From: Polytrichum commune
Taxonomy: Eukaryota; Streptophyta; Polytrichopsida; Polytrichales; Polytrichaceae
DNA length: 64,000 nt
Assembly: GCA_950295325.1 (NCBI GenBank)
Contig: OX485809.1
Span: 20,660,144 to 20,724,143, forward strand
Direction: 5' to 3'
Of this stretch, positions 13,442 through 26,900 are shown in pieces (position 1 is the stretch's first letter; each line of letters opens with the position of its first letter). The translations under genes and the position numbers were made by a program. The notes under the pieces were generated by a model, which searched no databases, was not told the origin of the DNA, and saw nothing but the letters and a program-made list of their open reading frames with translations.

Positions 13442-14159
13442 TGCTATCAAGTAAGATGTTGCCCATCATGCACCCACGACCGAACGCTAATGCATGCAAC
13501 TACATTAAGCAATTAATGTAGACTCTTCATTAAGCGATTGCGAAACTATAAGGTCAAGGTTTGCCAAGGTCGGGTATTAAGACGTGTTGCCACTATGGAT
13601 AACAACTAAGATTGTGAAATTATATCAACCAATTTGAGTTGTTTTGGCTATCTCATAGACTCATGTTAAGTGTTGTTAGCAGCTAACCAACGATCTTAAT
13701 TGTTTAATGGGGGGGGGGTTCCAATTTTGCACCGAGTGCCACATGAAATTATCCAATCATACACAAAAAAACCACTTAAAAGATGAACCCGTTACAAATA
13801 ACACTAAATATTCAATCTTAAACTTAAAACCCTCCAATAATAATCTTGCATGATTTTAGGTTTTAGCCACTTACTTGTTATATGAACCATGGTGAGACTC
13901 CATACTCAATCTGCACTAGCTTTGGTGTCCCATGGTTATATTCTCGGAGCCCACATGAATGAATGCATACTGCTTAATAATCTTGTGCCATTGAGACACT
14001 GCAAAATGCGGGAAGAAATGAATTGATGCCCATTAAAGGCCCCATGGGCGTGAGTGATGACGTGGGCATGAGAATGGGGGTTAACCGACGAAGGAAAATG
14101 TGCCACGTAATTATGCTCATTAGGCGAGTCATGCGCAAGGGACAAAATTTTCACCCCTC
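13442..14159. other. Intergenic region upstream of the carB promoter
   Basis: No gene seen. A G tract lies near 13708-13716. Confidence 0.4.
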
Positions 14160-14816
14160 CCCATAAACCCCGCGGGCAGCCGCGGCTCATATCCTAAAAC
14201 CCTCGTCCCTGTAGAAAAGCCGGGCGACCCCCCGCCCCTCCAGGTGTCCTAAAACCCTCGACCCGTGCAAACGCCGGGTGGGCCCGCCCCCCAGATCCCT
14301 TGCGCCTCTGGAACTTAGCGGCTCCTCTCTGCAACTTCTGCGGTTCGTTTGCTCTTCCCTTGCCATCCTTCCCTTCCTTCCCACTTTGTCCTTAACTTAG
14401 AGTTTGCTTGGATTCTGTCTCGCAAAATCGACACAACACAAACAACAGGGGCAGTGCCTTACGAGGCACTCGTCACAAGCCTCGCAGCCTCACATTTTTG
14501 ACGGCAGGTTGGATCCAGACTTTTCTTAGAAGGTTTGAGAGATTTTGGAGTGAATGATTTGGTTGAGAGAGAGAGAGAGAGAGAAAGAGATTGATTATGA
14601 AGGAAGCAGAGTGGCGGTAGGGTTTATGACTTGTTTTGTATTGTGTGTGTGTGGGGATCGTTTTTATTTTTGTTCTTTTTGTATTTGATGATCCGTGGTT
14701 ATGGTGGGGGAGTGTGCGTGACGTGGCGTTTTGAAGGTTTTGCAGGGTTTTGGAGGTTTGAGGTGGAGTGACGGGGATCGTGGACTCGCAATTGACAGAC
14801 AAAGGCGGGGGTAAAG
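14160..14816 (+). promoter_or_regulatory. GC-rich promoter and 5' leader region of carB
   Basis: The base composition changes abruptly to GC-rich just upstream of the carB ATG. A roughly 55-bp imperfect direct duplication ('cctaaaaccctcg' at about 14192 and 14247, each followed by a GC-rich 'gccggg' stretch) lies in it. A (GA)n tract lies at about 14568-14590, of the kind common in plant core promoters and 5' UTRs. The transcription start cannot be placed from sequence alone. A short upstream ATG at 14768 is out of frame and overlaps the main start; it might damp translation. Confidence 0.45.
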
Positions 14817-17800
14817 ATGGTAGCCGCAATGGGGCACGGGGCCGCCACGGCAGCCGCAATGCCAGCCCTGGACATTGGAGGACTGCGGCAGGGGAAGAAG
14901 GTTTTTCCCTCACAGTCATTCCTACTGGGCTCCCGCTTCAAGAGCTGCGACATCTTCAGCAGTGGTAGTAGCGGTTGCCACAGTGTCCTGTTTCGAAAGG
15001 CTCCCTCAGTAGTGGGGGCTTATGCATCTTCAGTGGTTCCGGGCAACAAAGACGGCGGTTCGATCCCTCACAGGAGTGCGGATGGCAAGCCGGAGGTGTA
15101 TTTCTACGGTGCGAAGAGCGCAGCGGCTAGAAGAGTGCAATGGGGGATTGGGAGTGTGGCGGGAGCGGAGAAGGAGACGACGGGAACCGTCACATCAGGA
15201 CTTGACCCCCTGCCATTTGCTTCTTGGAGCAACTTGGGTTTCAAGGGTGGCAAGCGGACCGATCTGAAGAAAATTCTCATCCTCGGAGCTGGTTTGTTTA
15301 CCAACCCTTTTTGTTCCTGCTCCAGTAGTGTATCCGTTCTCTTTGTGTCAGCGTGGTGTTGGATTTTGTTTTGGGCTCATGTGGCAGAGATACTAACTGC
15401 CATTCCATCATACAATATTATTTGGGCCGATATATGGTTGAAAAACCAATATATTATCGGAATTCACGAATTGGCCAACAAAAGGGTATCCCAACCTGAA
15501 GAAAAATATCATTCTCGGAGCTGGTTTATTCACCAACTCTTTTCTTCTTCCTGTCCCAGTGGTAGTGTACTGGTACACATTGTGTCAGCTGGGTGTTGGT
15601 TTTGGTTTGGGCTCACATGCGAGACACCTTAACCGCCATATCCATCATGCAATATTTTCTGGACTGATGTGTGGTCGACAAACCCACATCCCGCCAGAAC
15701 CTCACACCAGAATTCATGAGTTTGTCGACAAAAGGGTACCTCAATCTCAAGAAAATTCTCATTCTAGGAGCTGGTTTGTTCACGAACTTTTTTCTTCCTG
15801 TCTCAGTAGTGTATTAGTTCACTTTTTGTCAGCTGAGTGTCGGGTTTTGGGTTGGGCTCACATGGGAGAGATTCTAACCGCCATTTTCATGCAATATTTT
15901 GTGGGCTCATGTACGGTTGACAGACCAACATATTGCCAGAACCTCACATTAGAGTTTATGGATATGCCCACAAAAGGGAACTCCAATCTCAAGAAAATTT
16001 TCATTCTCGGAGCTGGTTTCTCCACCAACTCCTGTCCCAGTATTGTATTGGTACACTTCGTGTCAGCTGGGCGTTGGTTTTTGGGTTGGGTTCACATGGG
16101 AGAGATGTTAACCGCCGTTGCATCATGAAATAATTTCTGGGTCGATGTTTGGTCGACAAACCAACATGACGCCAGAACCTCACACCAGAATTCACTAATG
16201 GACCTCACAAAAGGGAATTTTCTCACATGAACACAAGAACGAGAATCTCAGAACTGGAAAGTAAACTTGATGGAAACAGGAGGCAGATTCATCTGTTTTA
16301 GAAAATTCTTGGGCTGGGGATGGGTTGTTGAGGGCAGAAAGTATAAGACTTGGGAATCTTGATGTTGCTCAAAGAGGGCTGTTTTCCTTGTGGGTAGCCT
16401 CTTGAAGAATCAAAGTCTTGGCAGGTGTGTCAGAATGTACGAGGCACTGATCTGAACTGGAAAATGGATGAATGTCAGTAACTGAGGGAAATGCTAAATT
16501 TATGAGTACCTGTATGATTCTATCTCACGACACTCCTCTCGTGGCCATAATGAAAAGTGAGCTTCGAATATCTGAACTACTTGCACCTGAATTGCAGCAG
16601 CTTTGCAGACTGTGTTAATTTCAAATAAGTAAACTTGTGTTCACGGATTTCATATTCCCAAAGACTTCTTGAAAGTGTGTGGGATTGTGGTTGTCTAAGA
16701 TGTCCTGAGAGTTCACTGCCAGAATCTTTATAACCTGTTGTGTTATGAGTGATATTGCAGGTCCAATTGTTATAGGACAAGCTTGTGAGTTTGACTACTC
16801 AGGAACACAGGCATGCAAGGCGTTAAAGGAGGAGGGTTATGAAGTGATCCTCATCAACTCTAACCCAGCAACAATTATGACTGACCCCGACACAGCAGAC
16901 CGCACATATATCACTCCCATGACACCAGAATTGGTTGAGAAGGTGATTGAGAAGGAGCGACCCGATGCAATTTTGCCCACTATGGGTGGCCAAACAGCAC
17001 TCAATCTCGCATGTGCTTTGGCAGATAGTGGGGTGCTTGACAAATATGGCGTGGAGTTGATAGGTGCTAAATTAGATGCCATTCAGAAAGCTGAAGACAG
17101 AGATCTTTTTAAACAAGCCATGGCTAAGATTGGGGTTAAGACTCCACCATCGGGGATTGCAAACACGTTGGACCAATGCTTTCAGATTGCCGAAAAGATT
17201 GGAGAGTATCCGCTGATTATCCGACCAGCTTTTACACTCGGAGGTACTGGTGGTGGCATTGCCTACAACAAAGAAGAGTTTGAGACTATCTGCAAATCTG
17301 GGTTAACAGCAAGTATTAACTCACAGGTCATGGGCTTTACTCGGTCCTTCCTTCATTTTCTTTTAGAACTAAGATATGTACAATAGGGGTTCTGAGAGTG
17401 ATATTTCTCATCAACTGCTTGGGGGCTTGAACATAACACTTAGAAGCTCTCTAACATTTGAACCTTGAAAGGGGGGGTTGGGATGTGAAAGTACTCTCCC
17501 AGGTGGCTCTCTTAGTAGTTAAGCCAGATACTGTTGGTGTTCTAATGTGCAAATCTTGTGAGAGTCTTATGGGCTTCATAGCTGGATAATTATGTTCTGT
17601 CAATAACCGGAGGCAGTAGAACAAAGGGGCGGGGCTAGACGCAAATTTTAATACTATGTGCAACCATCTATATTGTAGAGTGTGCTTTTCTGGATGCCTA
17701 GTTTGATATCCTTTGTGGGGTTGTTTCTTAACTATTAGAATTGTTTTCACCTAGGATTCTGTTAATGCTGAAAAAGCTGGTCTTTGTCATTGAGAGTACA

Positions 17801-20800
17801 TGTGGGTCTGCAGGTTTTGGTTGAGAAGTCTCTTCTAGGGTGGAAGGAATATGAGCTGGAAGTGATGCGAGATTTGGCTGACAATGTGGTCATCATTTGC
17901 TCCATTGAGAACATTGATTCCATGGGAGTTCATACTGGTGATTCCATCACTGTGGCGCCTGCTCAAACTCTGACAGACAAAGAGTATCAACGATTAAGGG
18001 TATGAACTTTGTTGAAGGGCAGAAGCTTGGGTATTTAGTAAATGTAATTAAAATCGATCACTGTCCCTGTCATCAACAGACATGTTTTGCAATCTTAAGG
18101 TGTTCAGGCAACGAGAGATCAAAGTGTTGAATGGCTGAATGCTCCTTTGCAGCTGCAAATTATTCTGTGAGCCTGTGGTGATAGTATTAGTGTCGGTGAG
18201 TATTCCACCATACTCAATGTGCTTGAAAGCAAGTGCTCTTGATGGATCTGGTTTTCAGAAGCTAATGCTATGGAATTGGTGATATCATCTCAATACAGGA
18301 CCAATCTGTTGCAATCATTCGGGAGATTGGAGTGGAGTGTGGAGGGTCCAACGTGCAGTTTGCTGTAAATCCAAAGGATGGTGAGGTGATGGTTATTGAG
18401 ATGAATCCGCGTGTGTCTCGGTCATCAGCTCTTGCATCAAAGGCTACTGGTTTCCCAATTGCAAAAATGGCAGCTAAGTTGTCTGTGGGTTACACCCTTG
18501 ACCAAATCCCAAATGACATCACAAAGAAAACTCCAGCCAGTTTTGAGCCTTCGATAGACTATGTTGTCACCAAGGTAGGGCTCTTATTCTTTGATCTACT
18601 TCAATGATGTTCTTTGGTGTGAATGTGGCAATTGTTGAAGCACATGTATTTGAAAGTAATTGGGATGTGGTGCAAAACCATCAGATGCCAGGCCAGTTTA
18701 CAAAATGATCACACGTAATCTAGTGTCATTGTTTGACATCTGACATTCAGCAACTGTAGGATAGTATCACCTGTGATGTCCTGAAGGACATTGCTTGGTC
18801 TTTATTATCTATTGTTTCCACTCATTGGACTTATTTGTTGTTACTTCCTCTAGTGGTGAAGTTTGAATTTATCACTGACTGGAGTTGAAGAAAGAACATG
18901 CATCTTCTCAATGCATCCAAGTAGGAGTTTCCGATGTTTTTTGAATGTCAAGGAGCTGTTAATTCACCATTTTTTTGGTCTGATGTTGGAGTGTTACAGA
19001 TTCCCCGCTTTGCGTTTGAGAAGTTCCCTGGCTCACAGCCAATTCTGACAACCCAAATGAAATCCGTGGGTGAGGCTATGGCGATGGGTCGTACGTTCCT
19101 GGAGTCGTTTCAGAAGGCAATGCGGTCTTTGGAAACTGGGCATAGTGGCTGGGGTTGCGAGAAGGTGAAGGAGCTTGACTGGGATATGGACAAACTGAAA
19201 TACAACCTCCGAGTTCCCAATCCTGAGCGCATGTACTCTCTGTATGCTGCAATGAAACGTGGTATGTCACAGGCGGAGATTCACGATCTCACATTGATAG
19301 ACCCGTGGTTCATTGCCCAGTTAGGAGAGTTGTTAGAGACCGAGAAGTTTCTCGAAGGGATGAAACTTGGTGACCTGAAGAAAGATGACTTGTACGAAGT
19401 CAAAAGACGGGGCTACAGTGATAAGCAAATTGCGTATGCAACAAAGTCCACAGAATTGGAGGTTCGTGCCCATCGTCTTGCCCAAGGTGTCAAACCTGCT
19501 TACAAGCGTGTGGACACATGTGCTGCTGAATTCGAAGCAAAGACACCATACCTGTATTCTTCATATGATGATGAATGTGAGGCAGCACCTACGAACCGCA
19601 AGAAAGTGTTGATTTTGGGTGGTGGTCCCAACAGGATTGGACAGGGTATTGAGTTCGACTATTGTTGCTGCCATGCCGCCTTTGCCCTTGAGGTATTTGT
19701 TCTTTGAATACTTTAACCCTTAAAGGACCAAGGGGTCAATGTATGATCAACATACCAATTTTTACAAGCCTCACCAAGTCTTAAATCTTATTCTTCACAT
19801 TTATTGGTTTGAAACTTTATTTAGTACATTACCTTATGTCCAGGAGAAAAGAATAATATACTCATTTGTGACATTGATGATCATAATACTAAGACTGTAT
19901 TTGATACCAAATTTTCAATTATAGTAAGGTATTCAACCGATTTGAAAACTGCACTTGAAGAATGAGTTTGTTAGGTTTAGTCATTTTTGACATAATAAGC
20001 TAAAACGAAAGTATGTAGTGCATGTTTTTGTGCATGAAGAGGCCCAAATTAGGCCTCTTGGACGCTAAGGGGTTAAGTAATGAATACATTAAGATTTTCC
20101 ACTATTGTCCTTGAAAATTTGAGGTACTTTCCGTGCCTATGCACTTCTGCAGGCCTCACTCTAACTTGGAAAATTTGGAGAGCTTGCAGGATGCTGGTTA
20201 TGAGACGATCATGATGAATTCAAATCCCGAGACCGTCTCTACTGACTACGACACGAGTGACCGCCTGTACTTTGAGCCATTGACAGCGGAGGATGTGTGC
20301 AATGTAATCGACTTGGAAAGACCTGATGGCATCATTGTCCAGTTTGGTGGTCAGACGCCATTGAAGTTGTCCGTTCCCATTCAGACATACCTCGATAAAT
20401 TTGCTCCAGATGCTGCAAGTGGGGAGGGTAAGGTCAAAATTTGGGGGACATCTCCAGACTCCATTGATGCCGCGGAGGATAGGAAAAGGTTTGACGCCAT
20501 TTTGAATGAATTGGGGGTCAAGCAACCCTCGGGGGGCATTGCTAAAAGTGAGGAAGACGCTCTAGCAATCGCAAAACGTGTGGGTTACCCTGTTGTTGTC
20601 CGGCCTTCATACGTACTTGGGGGAAGGGCGATGGAAATCGTGTACAATGATGCGAAACTTAAAACATATCTGGAGACAGCCGTGGAGGTTGATCCCGAGC
20701 GACCTGTTCTTGTTGACCGCTATTTACAAGATGCTACTGAGATTGACGTTGATTCCTTGTCAGATGGGCAAGGACATGTTGTGATTGGTGGTATCATGGA

Positions 20801-21710
20801 GCATATTGAACAAGCGGGAGTGCATTCAGGTGACTCGGCATGTACACTTCCCTCCCAAAATATTGGGCGCGACGCACTTGAGAAGATTCGTGACTCCACG
20901 ACAAAGCTTGCTCGCCGGCTTGGAGTTGTGGGTTTGATGAATTGCCAATATGCAATCAGCCCATCTGGAGAGGTTTTCATCATTGAGGCGAACCCCCGGG
21001 CCTCACGGACAGTGCCGTTTGTTTCAAAGGCGATCGGCCATCCGTTAGCCAAATACGCAGCCCTCGTGATGTCGGGGAAAACATTAGCCGATCTTAACTT
21101 CACTGAGGAGGTCATTCCTCGCCATGTTTCTGTGAAGGAGGCGGTCCTTCCATTTGACAAGTTCCAAGGGTGTGACGTCCTTCTCGGCCCAGAAATGCGG
21201 AGCACTGGGGAAGTCATGGGCATCGACTTCCACTTTGACAAGGCTTTTGCCAAAGCACAGATTGCCGCAAACCAGAGGTTACCACTTTCCGGAACTGTAT
21301 TCATCAGTATGAATGACTTGACAAAGGACAATGTCGTGCCCATTGCCAAAGGTTTCTATGAACTTGGCTTCAAGATTTTGGGTACTGAGGGCACTGCGGA
21401 GCGATTGGGGGCCGCAGGTGTTGAAGTTGAGAGGGTGCTTAAGCTCCACGAGGGTCGCCCGCATGCTGCGGATTTATTAGCAAATGGCGACATTCAACTT
21501 ATGATCATCACGAGCTCGGGAGATGCACTTGACCAAATTGATGGCCGACAATTACGGCGAATGGCACTTGCCTACAAGGTTCCTATAATTACCACAATTG
21601 CAGGTGCACGTGCGACACTACAGGCTGTTAAAGGTTTAACAGAAAGTCCTGTGGATATGACTGCACTGCAGGATTTTTTTGTCAAAGATGTTGTGGCAGT
21701 TGCTAATTAA
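14817..21710 (+). CDS. CARB: Carbamoyl-phosphate synthase large subunit, plastid-type, six exons
   Basis: Makes carbamoyl phosphate from ammonia passed on by the small subunit, bicarbonate and two ATP, feeding arginine and pyrimidine synthesis, in plastids of plants. Exons 14817-15291, 16761-17326, 17814-17999, 18299-18574, 19000-19692 and 20190-21710 join in phase with GT-AG borders to about 1238 residues (Arabidopsis CARB is about 1190). Roughly the first 100-140 residues are Ser/Ala-rich with few acids, fitting a transit peptide. The first synthetase half starts at KKILILGAG (residue ~150), split by intron 1, and continues [22 protein letters not shown] and [15 protein letters not shown] mark ATP-grasp 1. 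The second half starts [16 protein letters not shown] (~706), with [10 protein letters not shown] and [12 protein letters not shown]. An MGS-like allosteric domain ends the protein. No lesion is seen; the gene appears functional. Alternative: none serious. Confidence 0.95.
15262..16205 (+). repeat. Tandem repeat in carB intron 1 carrying three extra copies of the exon 1 end and its splice donor
   Basis: Four units of about 232-250 bp. The first begins in exon 1 at the codons for [10 protein letters not shown] and the donor G|GTTTGT (exon end 15291). The others repeat this junction at 15523, 15773 and 16015, reading [20 protein letters not shown] and [10 protein letters not shown], each followed by GTTT. 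Each unit continues with 'caccaactcttttcttcctg', 'gtgtcagctgggtgttgg', 'ggctcacatgggagagat' and 'ccagaacctcacaccagaatt'. The array ends near 16205, so the spliced product is unchanged if the first donor is used. Confidence 0.9.
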
Positions 21711-22329
21711 ATAAGTAGGTTAATTATTGCCAAAACATCTTGAAGGTCCACCAGTACTGTTCAGAGATATGATGATGTCAAATGGAGGTTCGCGGCAGCA
21801 ACACTTGATATGCTCAAAAGTATACTTAAAATTGGGTAGCCTTATTGATTACCAAGTGGAGGTCCTAGATTTTTTGAGAGAACGCTGAGTTGTGGTGGGA
21901 GTGAGTTCTATCTTGCATGATGGAGCTCTTGTAGAATAAGCAACCCTTAAGTCAGTCTTTGAACAAAGGATAGCACGGAGGGATAGGCAGATACACCATT
22001 CCTAGCCTAATGATGGGAGGTCATTAATGACCAATCCTTTTCGTAGTTGAAAGCAAGTTCAAATCCTTTTGTTACCATTGTGTTTTTCTCAAAGCTGATG
22101 TTGGAATGTTGATGGACAGGATTAAGGATTCAAATGTCGTGGTAAATAATTCTTAGCATGTACACCTTTAATATGATAGCAAACTCAGAAAAAAAAGATC
22201 ATCCTGCATTCAGTTACTTGGGGCATTCAGTTTCTTATCCTCTCTGACACTTGGGCCACTAAGGTATGCATTTGTTAAGTGGATCGTTTTTCTTGTTCCC
22301 CATCTTCTATTGATCATATTAATGTCTTT
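21711..22329. other. carB 3' flank, nothing recognised
   Basis: Presumably contains the 3' UTR and polyadenylation region of carB. No distinct gene or repeat seen. Confidence 0.4.
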
Positions 22330-22640
22330 CAAGTTTGTGTTGCAGCACCAAATCTATGAAGAAACCTCAACAAAAAATATATCAAATTATTGTTATTGGA
22401 ATTGCATGTTTGCTGAATCCTTAATTGAGTATGCAGGTTCTCCCAAATGTGTTTACTATTGAGAGTGGAGTAGTCCTTTAAGTTGAAGACGTATTCCAAT
22501 CTCTTGTAAATGTATGTCATAATGGCGGTTGTTCTTTGATCCTTAACGAACCACACACCAATCAAATAAAGAGGTCTGATTTAGGTAAGCAACTGAATAA
22601 CACCTGCATACTTAAGGCTATTCGAAGTACAGGGGGCCAA
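22330..22640 (+). repeat. Dispersed repeat, copy 2 (partner at 9380-9720)
   Basis: Same orientation as copy 1. It shares 'gtttactattgagagtggag', 'ccaatctcttgtaaa', 'cacacaccaatcaaataaa' and 'acacctgcatactt'. Confidence 0.6.
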
Positions 22641-22825
22641 GCTAAGAGCGGTTATTGAGAAACTTCTTGTTTTACTTACTGTAAGTGTGGTCATTATGCA
22701 TTTTGTATACAAGGAGTGAGGTCAGAATCATCAGATGAGCTCTTTGTTGACTTGCCAAATGTAAGTTAAGCAAGATCAAAGGTTAAAGTGCATTTAAACT
22801 TGTAAACAAGAAAACTAGAAAACTA

Positions 22826-23181
22826 CACTACATATGATATATAGTGTCCCCAATTGTAATTGGCTTGCTCAATACTAGTTGTAAACTGTGGTGTGGTGTC
22901 ACCAACACTAAATATTAACCCAACATAATTTGTCAATCCTTGCGAAGTTTTTGGGGATTTTAGAATTATTGTCACTCACCAAGTGTTTTTTCATCCAAAT
23001 TTCAATCATCCATGACAATATGTCATCACAAGTTCCTGACAAGAGAAGGTAGGGTTTTGGCCAATGGATGAACTCATTCGTCATCCATGATAGTATTTGT
23101 AAGCTAATTCATAAGAAGTGTCATCTGAAAGTTACCATAATGACATAAAATACCATAGGACACAAAATATCATATTTGGTG
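22826..23181. mobile_element. MITE family M, copy 2
   Basis: The left end CACTACATATGATATATAGT is mirrored by the right end 'atatcatatttggtg'. TA flanks both sides (22824-22825 and 23182-23183). 356 bp, non-coding. Confidence 0.6.
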
Positions 23182-23529
23182 TAGCAAATTTCCTATTGAG
23201 AATGATTTGATCTTCAATTGCAAGAGTTTGCAATGTTATATTTTTCAAATGACTACCTAAAGCCAACACAGTCATAATGTGTCAGTTTTGAATTTTTGTT
23301 GATTTGGCAGAAAGAGGATAATCTCCAAGCGAAAACAACTTGAGCTTTGGCTAAATATGAGTTATACAAAATGAAGTACACCGAATGACGCAACATTCAT
23401 TTGTATACTAATATGTCAATAACTCTCAGGGCGTTTAGTACAAATGCTTATGAAATAAAATGAAATTGATTTTAAAGTCCGGAAAGTTGAAAAGGCTCAT
23501 GGGATTGAAAGTACATCATGATGGTTTCG

Positions 23530-23936
23530 ACCTAGCTAACTCTCTAGAGTGGTGAGTGTGGCGGCCACCATGAGATAGTGGCTAATCTTAACTTGTTGGT
23601 CTAATTGCAAGAAAGACTTCAACCTCCCTGAAACTACGTTCTCAAATAGGGATGGAGACTTATCTCTAATGAGGTTACATAGGGGACATTCCAACACGAA
23701 ATGTGCCTCATTTTCAACTGCATTATAGGAGCAAAAGTGGCATGGTATAGTATCTCTAGGGGTTGGGATAATCGTCCATCGTCTAGTTTCAATGGCGAGT
23801 CTACGGTTCGAGGTGTGGTAGACAACAATGATCTTGCGTTGTGGTGGAGTCCATGGTTGCTTATAGACAATATTGCAGCTAGAGACTCTTTGAAGTATAG
23901 TGGGATCATGATACAAATGACTGGACCAACATGCCC
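23530..23936 (-). pseudogene. LINE reverse-transcriptase 3' relic (C-terminal zinc-finger region)
   Basis: Minus-strand reading gives ...ETRRWTIIPTPRD...CHFCSYNAVENEAHFVLECP LCNLIRDK. This is the C-x2-C...H...C pattern typical of the end of plant LINE ORF2 proteins, following the RT and RNase H-like region. Only this tail is present; the RT core is absent. It lies directly downstream of the receptor-like protein gene on the same strand, so the receptor gene's 3' UTR probably runs into it. It is a truncated insertion; the 5' loss is normal for LINEs. Confidence 0.7.
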
Positions 23937-23967
23937 TTTTCCATGTGTCGCAAATTATCTACCAAAA

Positions 23968-26900
23968 TCACTCTCTTGCTCTCCACAAACCATAAGTTCT
24001 GGATTGTCTTCTTGGATGCTTTTGTTTGGGACGTAACACAAAATCGTGTGTTGGAATCCCAACGGCTATGGCGTAGACTCCCAAACTTGCTCCAACTGCC
24101 ATCCCAATGAAAAATCCAACCAAAGATGCCTCGTCTCCAAAGAAATGTTTTTGGTGAGTATATGAATTTGAGGCATTGGAAGGTTGAATGATACACCATG
24201 GATGCATCTTGTTAATAATGTCTCCACAAAGATGATAGTTTCCCGGTAAGTATGATGTAATGTTGAAAGTACTAAATTGCCCGCTTGTAGGAATTTCTCC
24301 TGAAAGGTTGTTAAGGGAAACACTGAGAAATTGTAGGTCATGGATGTTTACCAAACTAGATGGAATTGTGCCTGTAAGGTTGTTGGAAGACAAATCCAAC
24401 AACTCCAATGACGTTAGATTGTTGCCAATCTCTTGTGGAATGTCACCTTGGAGCATGTTCTGTGATAGGTTTAAATACTCCAAACCAACCAGTTGTGCAA
24501 AAACGGGCGATATGGAACCATTGAGCATGTTTGAAGACAAATCAAAATACACCAATGTTGCAAGAACATACGTGTAGCTTATTGGCACCGGGCCGCCTTT
24601 GCTGAGTTCCAGGGCTTGGGTCAAAGTGCAGAACGGCTCATCAGTCAAGTCTGTGGATGTTCCGCGAATGCTACTGCGCACTTTGAAATTGTCTAGCTCA
24701 CCAATATTTGATGGAATAGACCCCGTCAAGTTGTTGTGAGACAAGTCTAAAACTTGTAACGTCTTCAAAGCCCCTACCCATGATGGGATCGGACCCTGCA
24801 AGTTATTGTATGACAGCTTGAGAACCCGCAGGTCACTCAGATGAGAGTTGTTGATATGAGCGGAAATAACTCCGGTAATCCGATTGTGACTTAGATCCAT
24901 GAGCTCAAGGCCACATGCAATCTTGGCGAACGATGACGGTATGTGTCCGCTGATGTTGTTGTTGGGAGCTGCAAAGTATTTGAGGTATGGAAACATGCCA
25001 AAATCAAATCTCATGGGACCGACCAAAAGGTTGTTCCCAAAATTCAAGTGACGCAGGTTTGGACATCGCTGAAGCTGTGATAAGAAGGTTGCAACATTGT
25101 CGCCGAGCTTGTTCTTCGACACATCCAAGTTGATTAAATTGTTGTAGTCTCCATGCGACAATAGATGAACCCCACTATCGAATCGGTTATTTGAAAGGTT
25201 GATATCTTGAAGGAGAGTGGCGCAAGGAGGGAGAGCACCTGACAAATTGTTTGATGAAAGCTGAAGAGAAGTTAGTGACGTCAAGTTCGCGAACTCCAAG
25301 GGTATCAGCCCAACGAGATTGTTGTTCGATAAATTCAAAAACGTGAGCTGATAGAGCTTGCCGTAAGCTGTGGGGATGGTGCTAGATATGGCGTTGTTGG
25401 AAAGATCCATAGAGATCATGTTGGAGCAATTCCCTAAGCTATCGGGGAGGAGTCCGGTGAACATATTGTGTTGAAGATAAACTTGTTCCAGTTGCTCCAA
25501 ACTTCCAAAGCCGTTGGGGATGTTTCCAACAATCGTGTTGTAAGAAACATCAACATACACCAAATTGGTAAGATTGTCAAAAACATGTGTTGGTAAACCT
25601 GCAACAAATGCATCGTTGATCACATCAGAAATCCATCGCACATGTGTACATACTTAAGGACACGAGTAAATTTTCTAAGACCACAAAATGACAACACATC
25701 TATCCTATGATCAATCTTGTCATTCTTGGAGAGCATACCATGTGGAAATAGCTAGCCACCATGGAGATGGCCAAGGGTGAACGGACCCACCAAAGGTAGG
25801 TTCGTAGGGCTGGACTGGACTCTTCATACCGTTTACAAACTAATGTGAGTACAAAAAGGGGTATATTTGAGGCGTTAGTGCACACATGTATAAATTAGGG
25901 AGAGGCATCATTTCTTTCTTATTTGTACATTGAAAAAGGTTATTAAGAATTTTGAAGTAAAGGTAGATATACAAAAGGGCCCCCTAATGTTTAGAGAATA
26001 AAATGGACAGTAGATGTGCTAGTTCCATCCAAATGAAGTTTTCATTGATTTTTGTCATATGGTAATAGTCTCCAATGACTAACTTGTCCATTCTTATTAG
26101 GGTTTGCATTTGAATTCTAGGTTTTTCCAGATTGGAGGCCTTTAGAGTTATACCTTTGAGCTTCCATAAATCCTTGTTCTCTATTGCGCATTGATTATGA
26201 CATAGAAAACTAATCCAAAGATTCAACAATTTCCTTTCATTAGAGTTTTATGTAAAGTCCCTCAATGAGGGACGATACCATGGATTGGATCCTTCTTTGA
26301 GAAAACTTTCTACTAAGAGTGAGCTCGCTTGTTGTGCATTGGAGCCTATTTTGAAAGTTGGGTGAAACTTCTGGGACTTCCTCTTTCCACCTCTCAAACT
26401 TTGAGAAAATATGAGAATCTAAAAAATATGATACGTGAATTGGACTAGCTGTCTTACAACCTGGATTGGCTTACGCAAGGCTAGCTTGGCCTACCCATCC
26501 TAGTAGGACAAGCTATAAATTGAGTTTATAATAAACTGACACCACTCTTTGTATATGATAAAGTAAGCATTAAGAAAACTTCAACGACTTTGTGTTAAGT
26601 TTCCTAAAGTCATGGGTTTGGGAATAAACCCATGGAGTCAACTGCTTTTACTTTATGAATAACTCTATTGACCTATATTCATATCTCAAGAGCTTTGTCA
26701 AGGAGATGTATTTTTGGTTGACAATACAACATCAGTCTGGCACTTGCAAACTTTTAGGTTATAATCCATTTAAGTTACCACACACGAGCCACTTTCAGGG
26801 ATTTGGAGGGACCTTCATAAGATTAACTTCTTACCCATGTTTGCTCAAGCCTGACATACATTTCACCTAGTTGTCAAAACTAAACAAAATGTAGTTTGTA

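Noticed and set aside
14473-14919. 148-codon minus-strand frame opposite the carB start
   Set aside because: It lies opposite the GC-rich leader and transit-peptide coding region; its Ser/Pro-rich translation includes the (GA)n tract and has no domain. A composition shadow.
15292-15632. Read-through of carB exon 1 frame into intron 1
   Set aside because: The frame stays open into the intron, but the conserved protein requires splicing at 15291 to 16761 (GAG/PIVIG).
20720-21349. 209-codon minus-strand frame inside carB exon 6
   Set aside because: Antisense shadow of strongly conserved carB codons.
23968-25641. Second, separate LRR protein gene
   Set aside because: It joins the upstream LRR exon in phase across one intron and completes a single repeat, so it is the C-terminal half of one gene.
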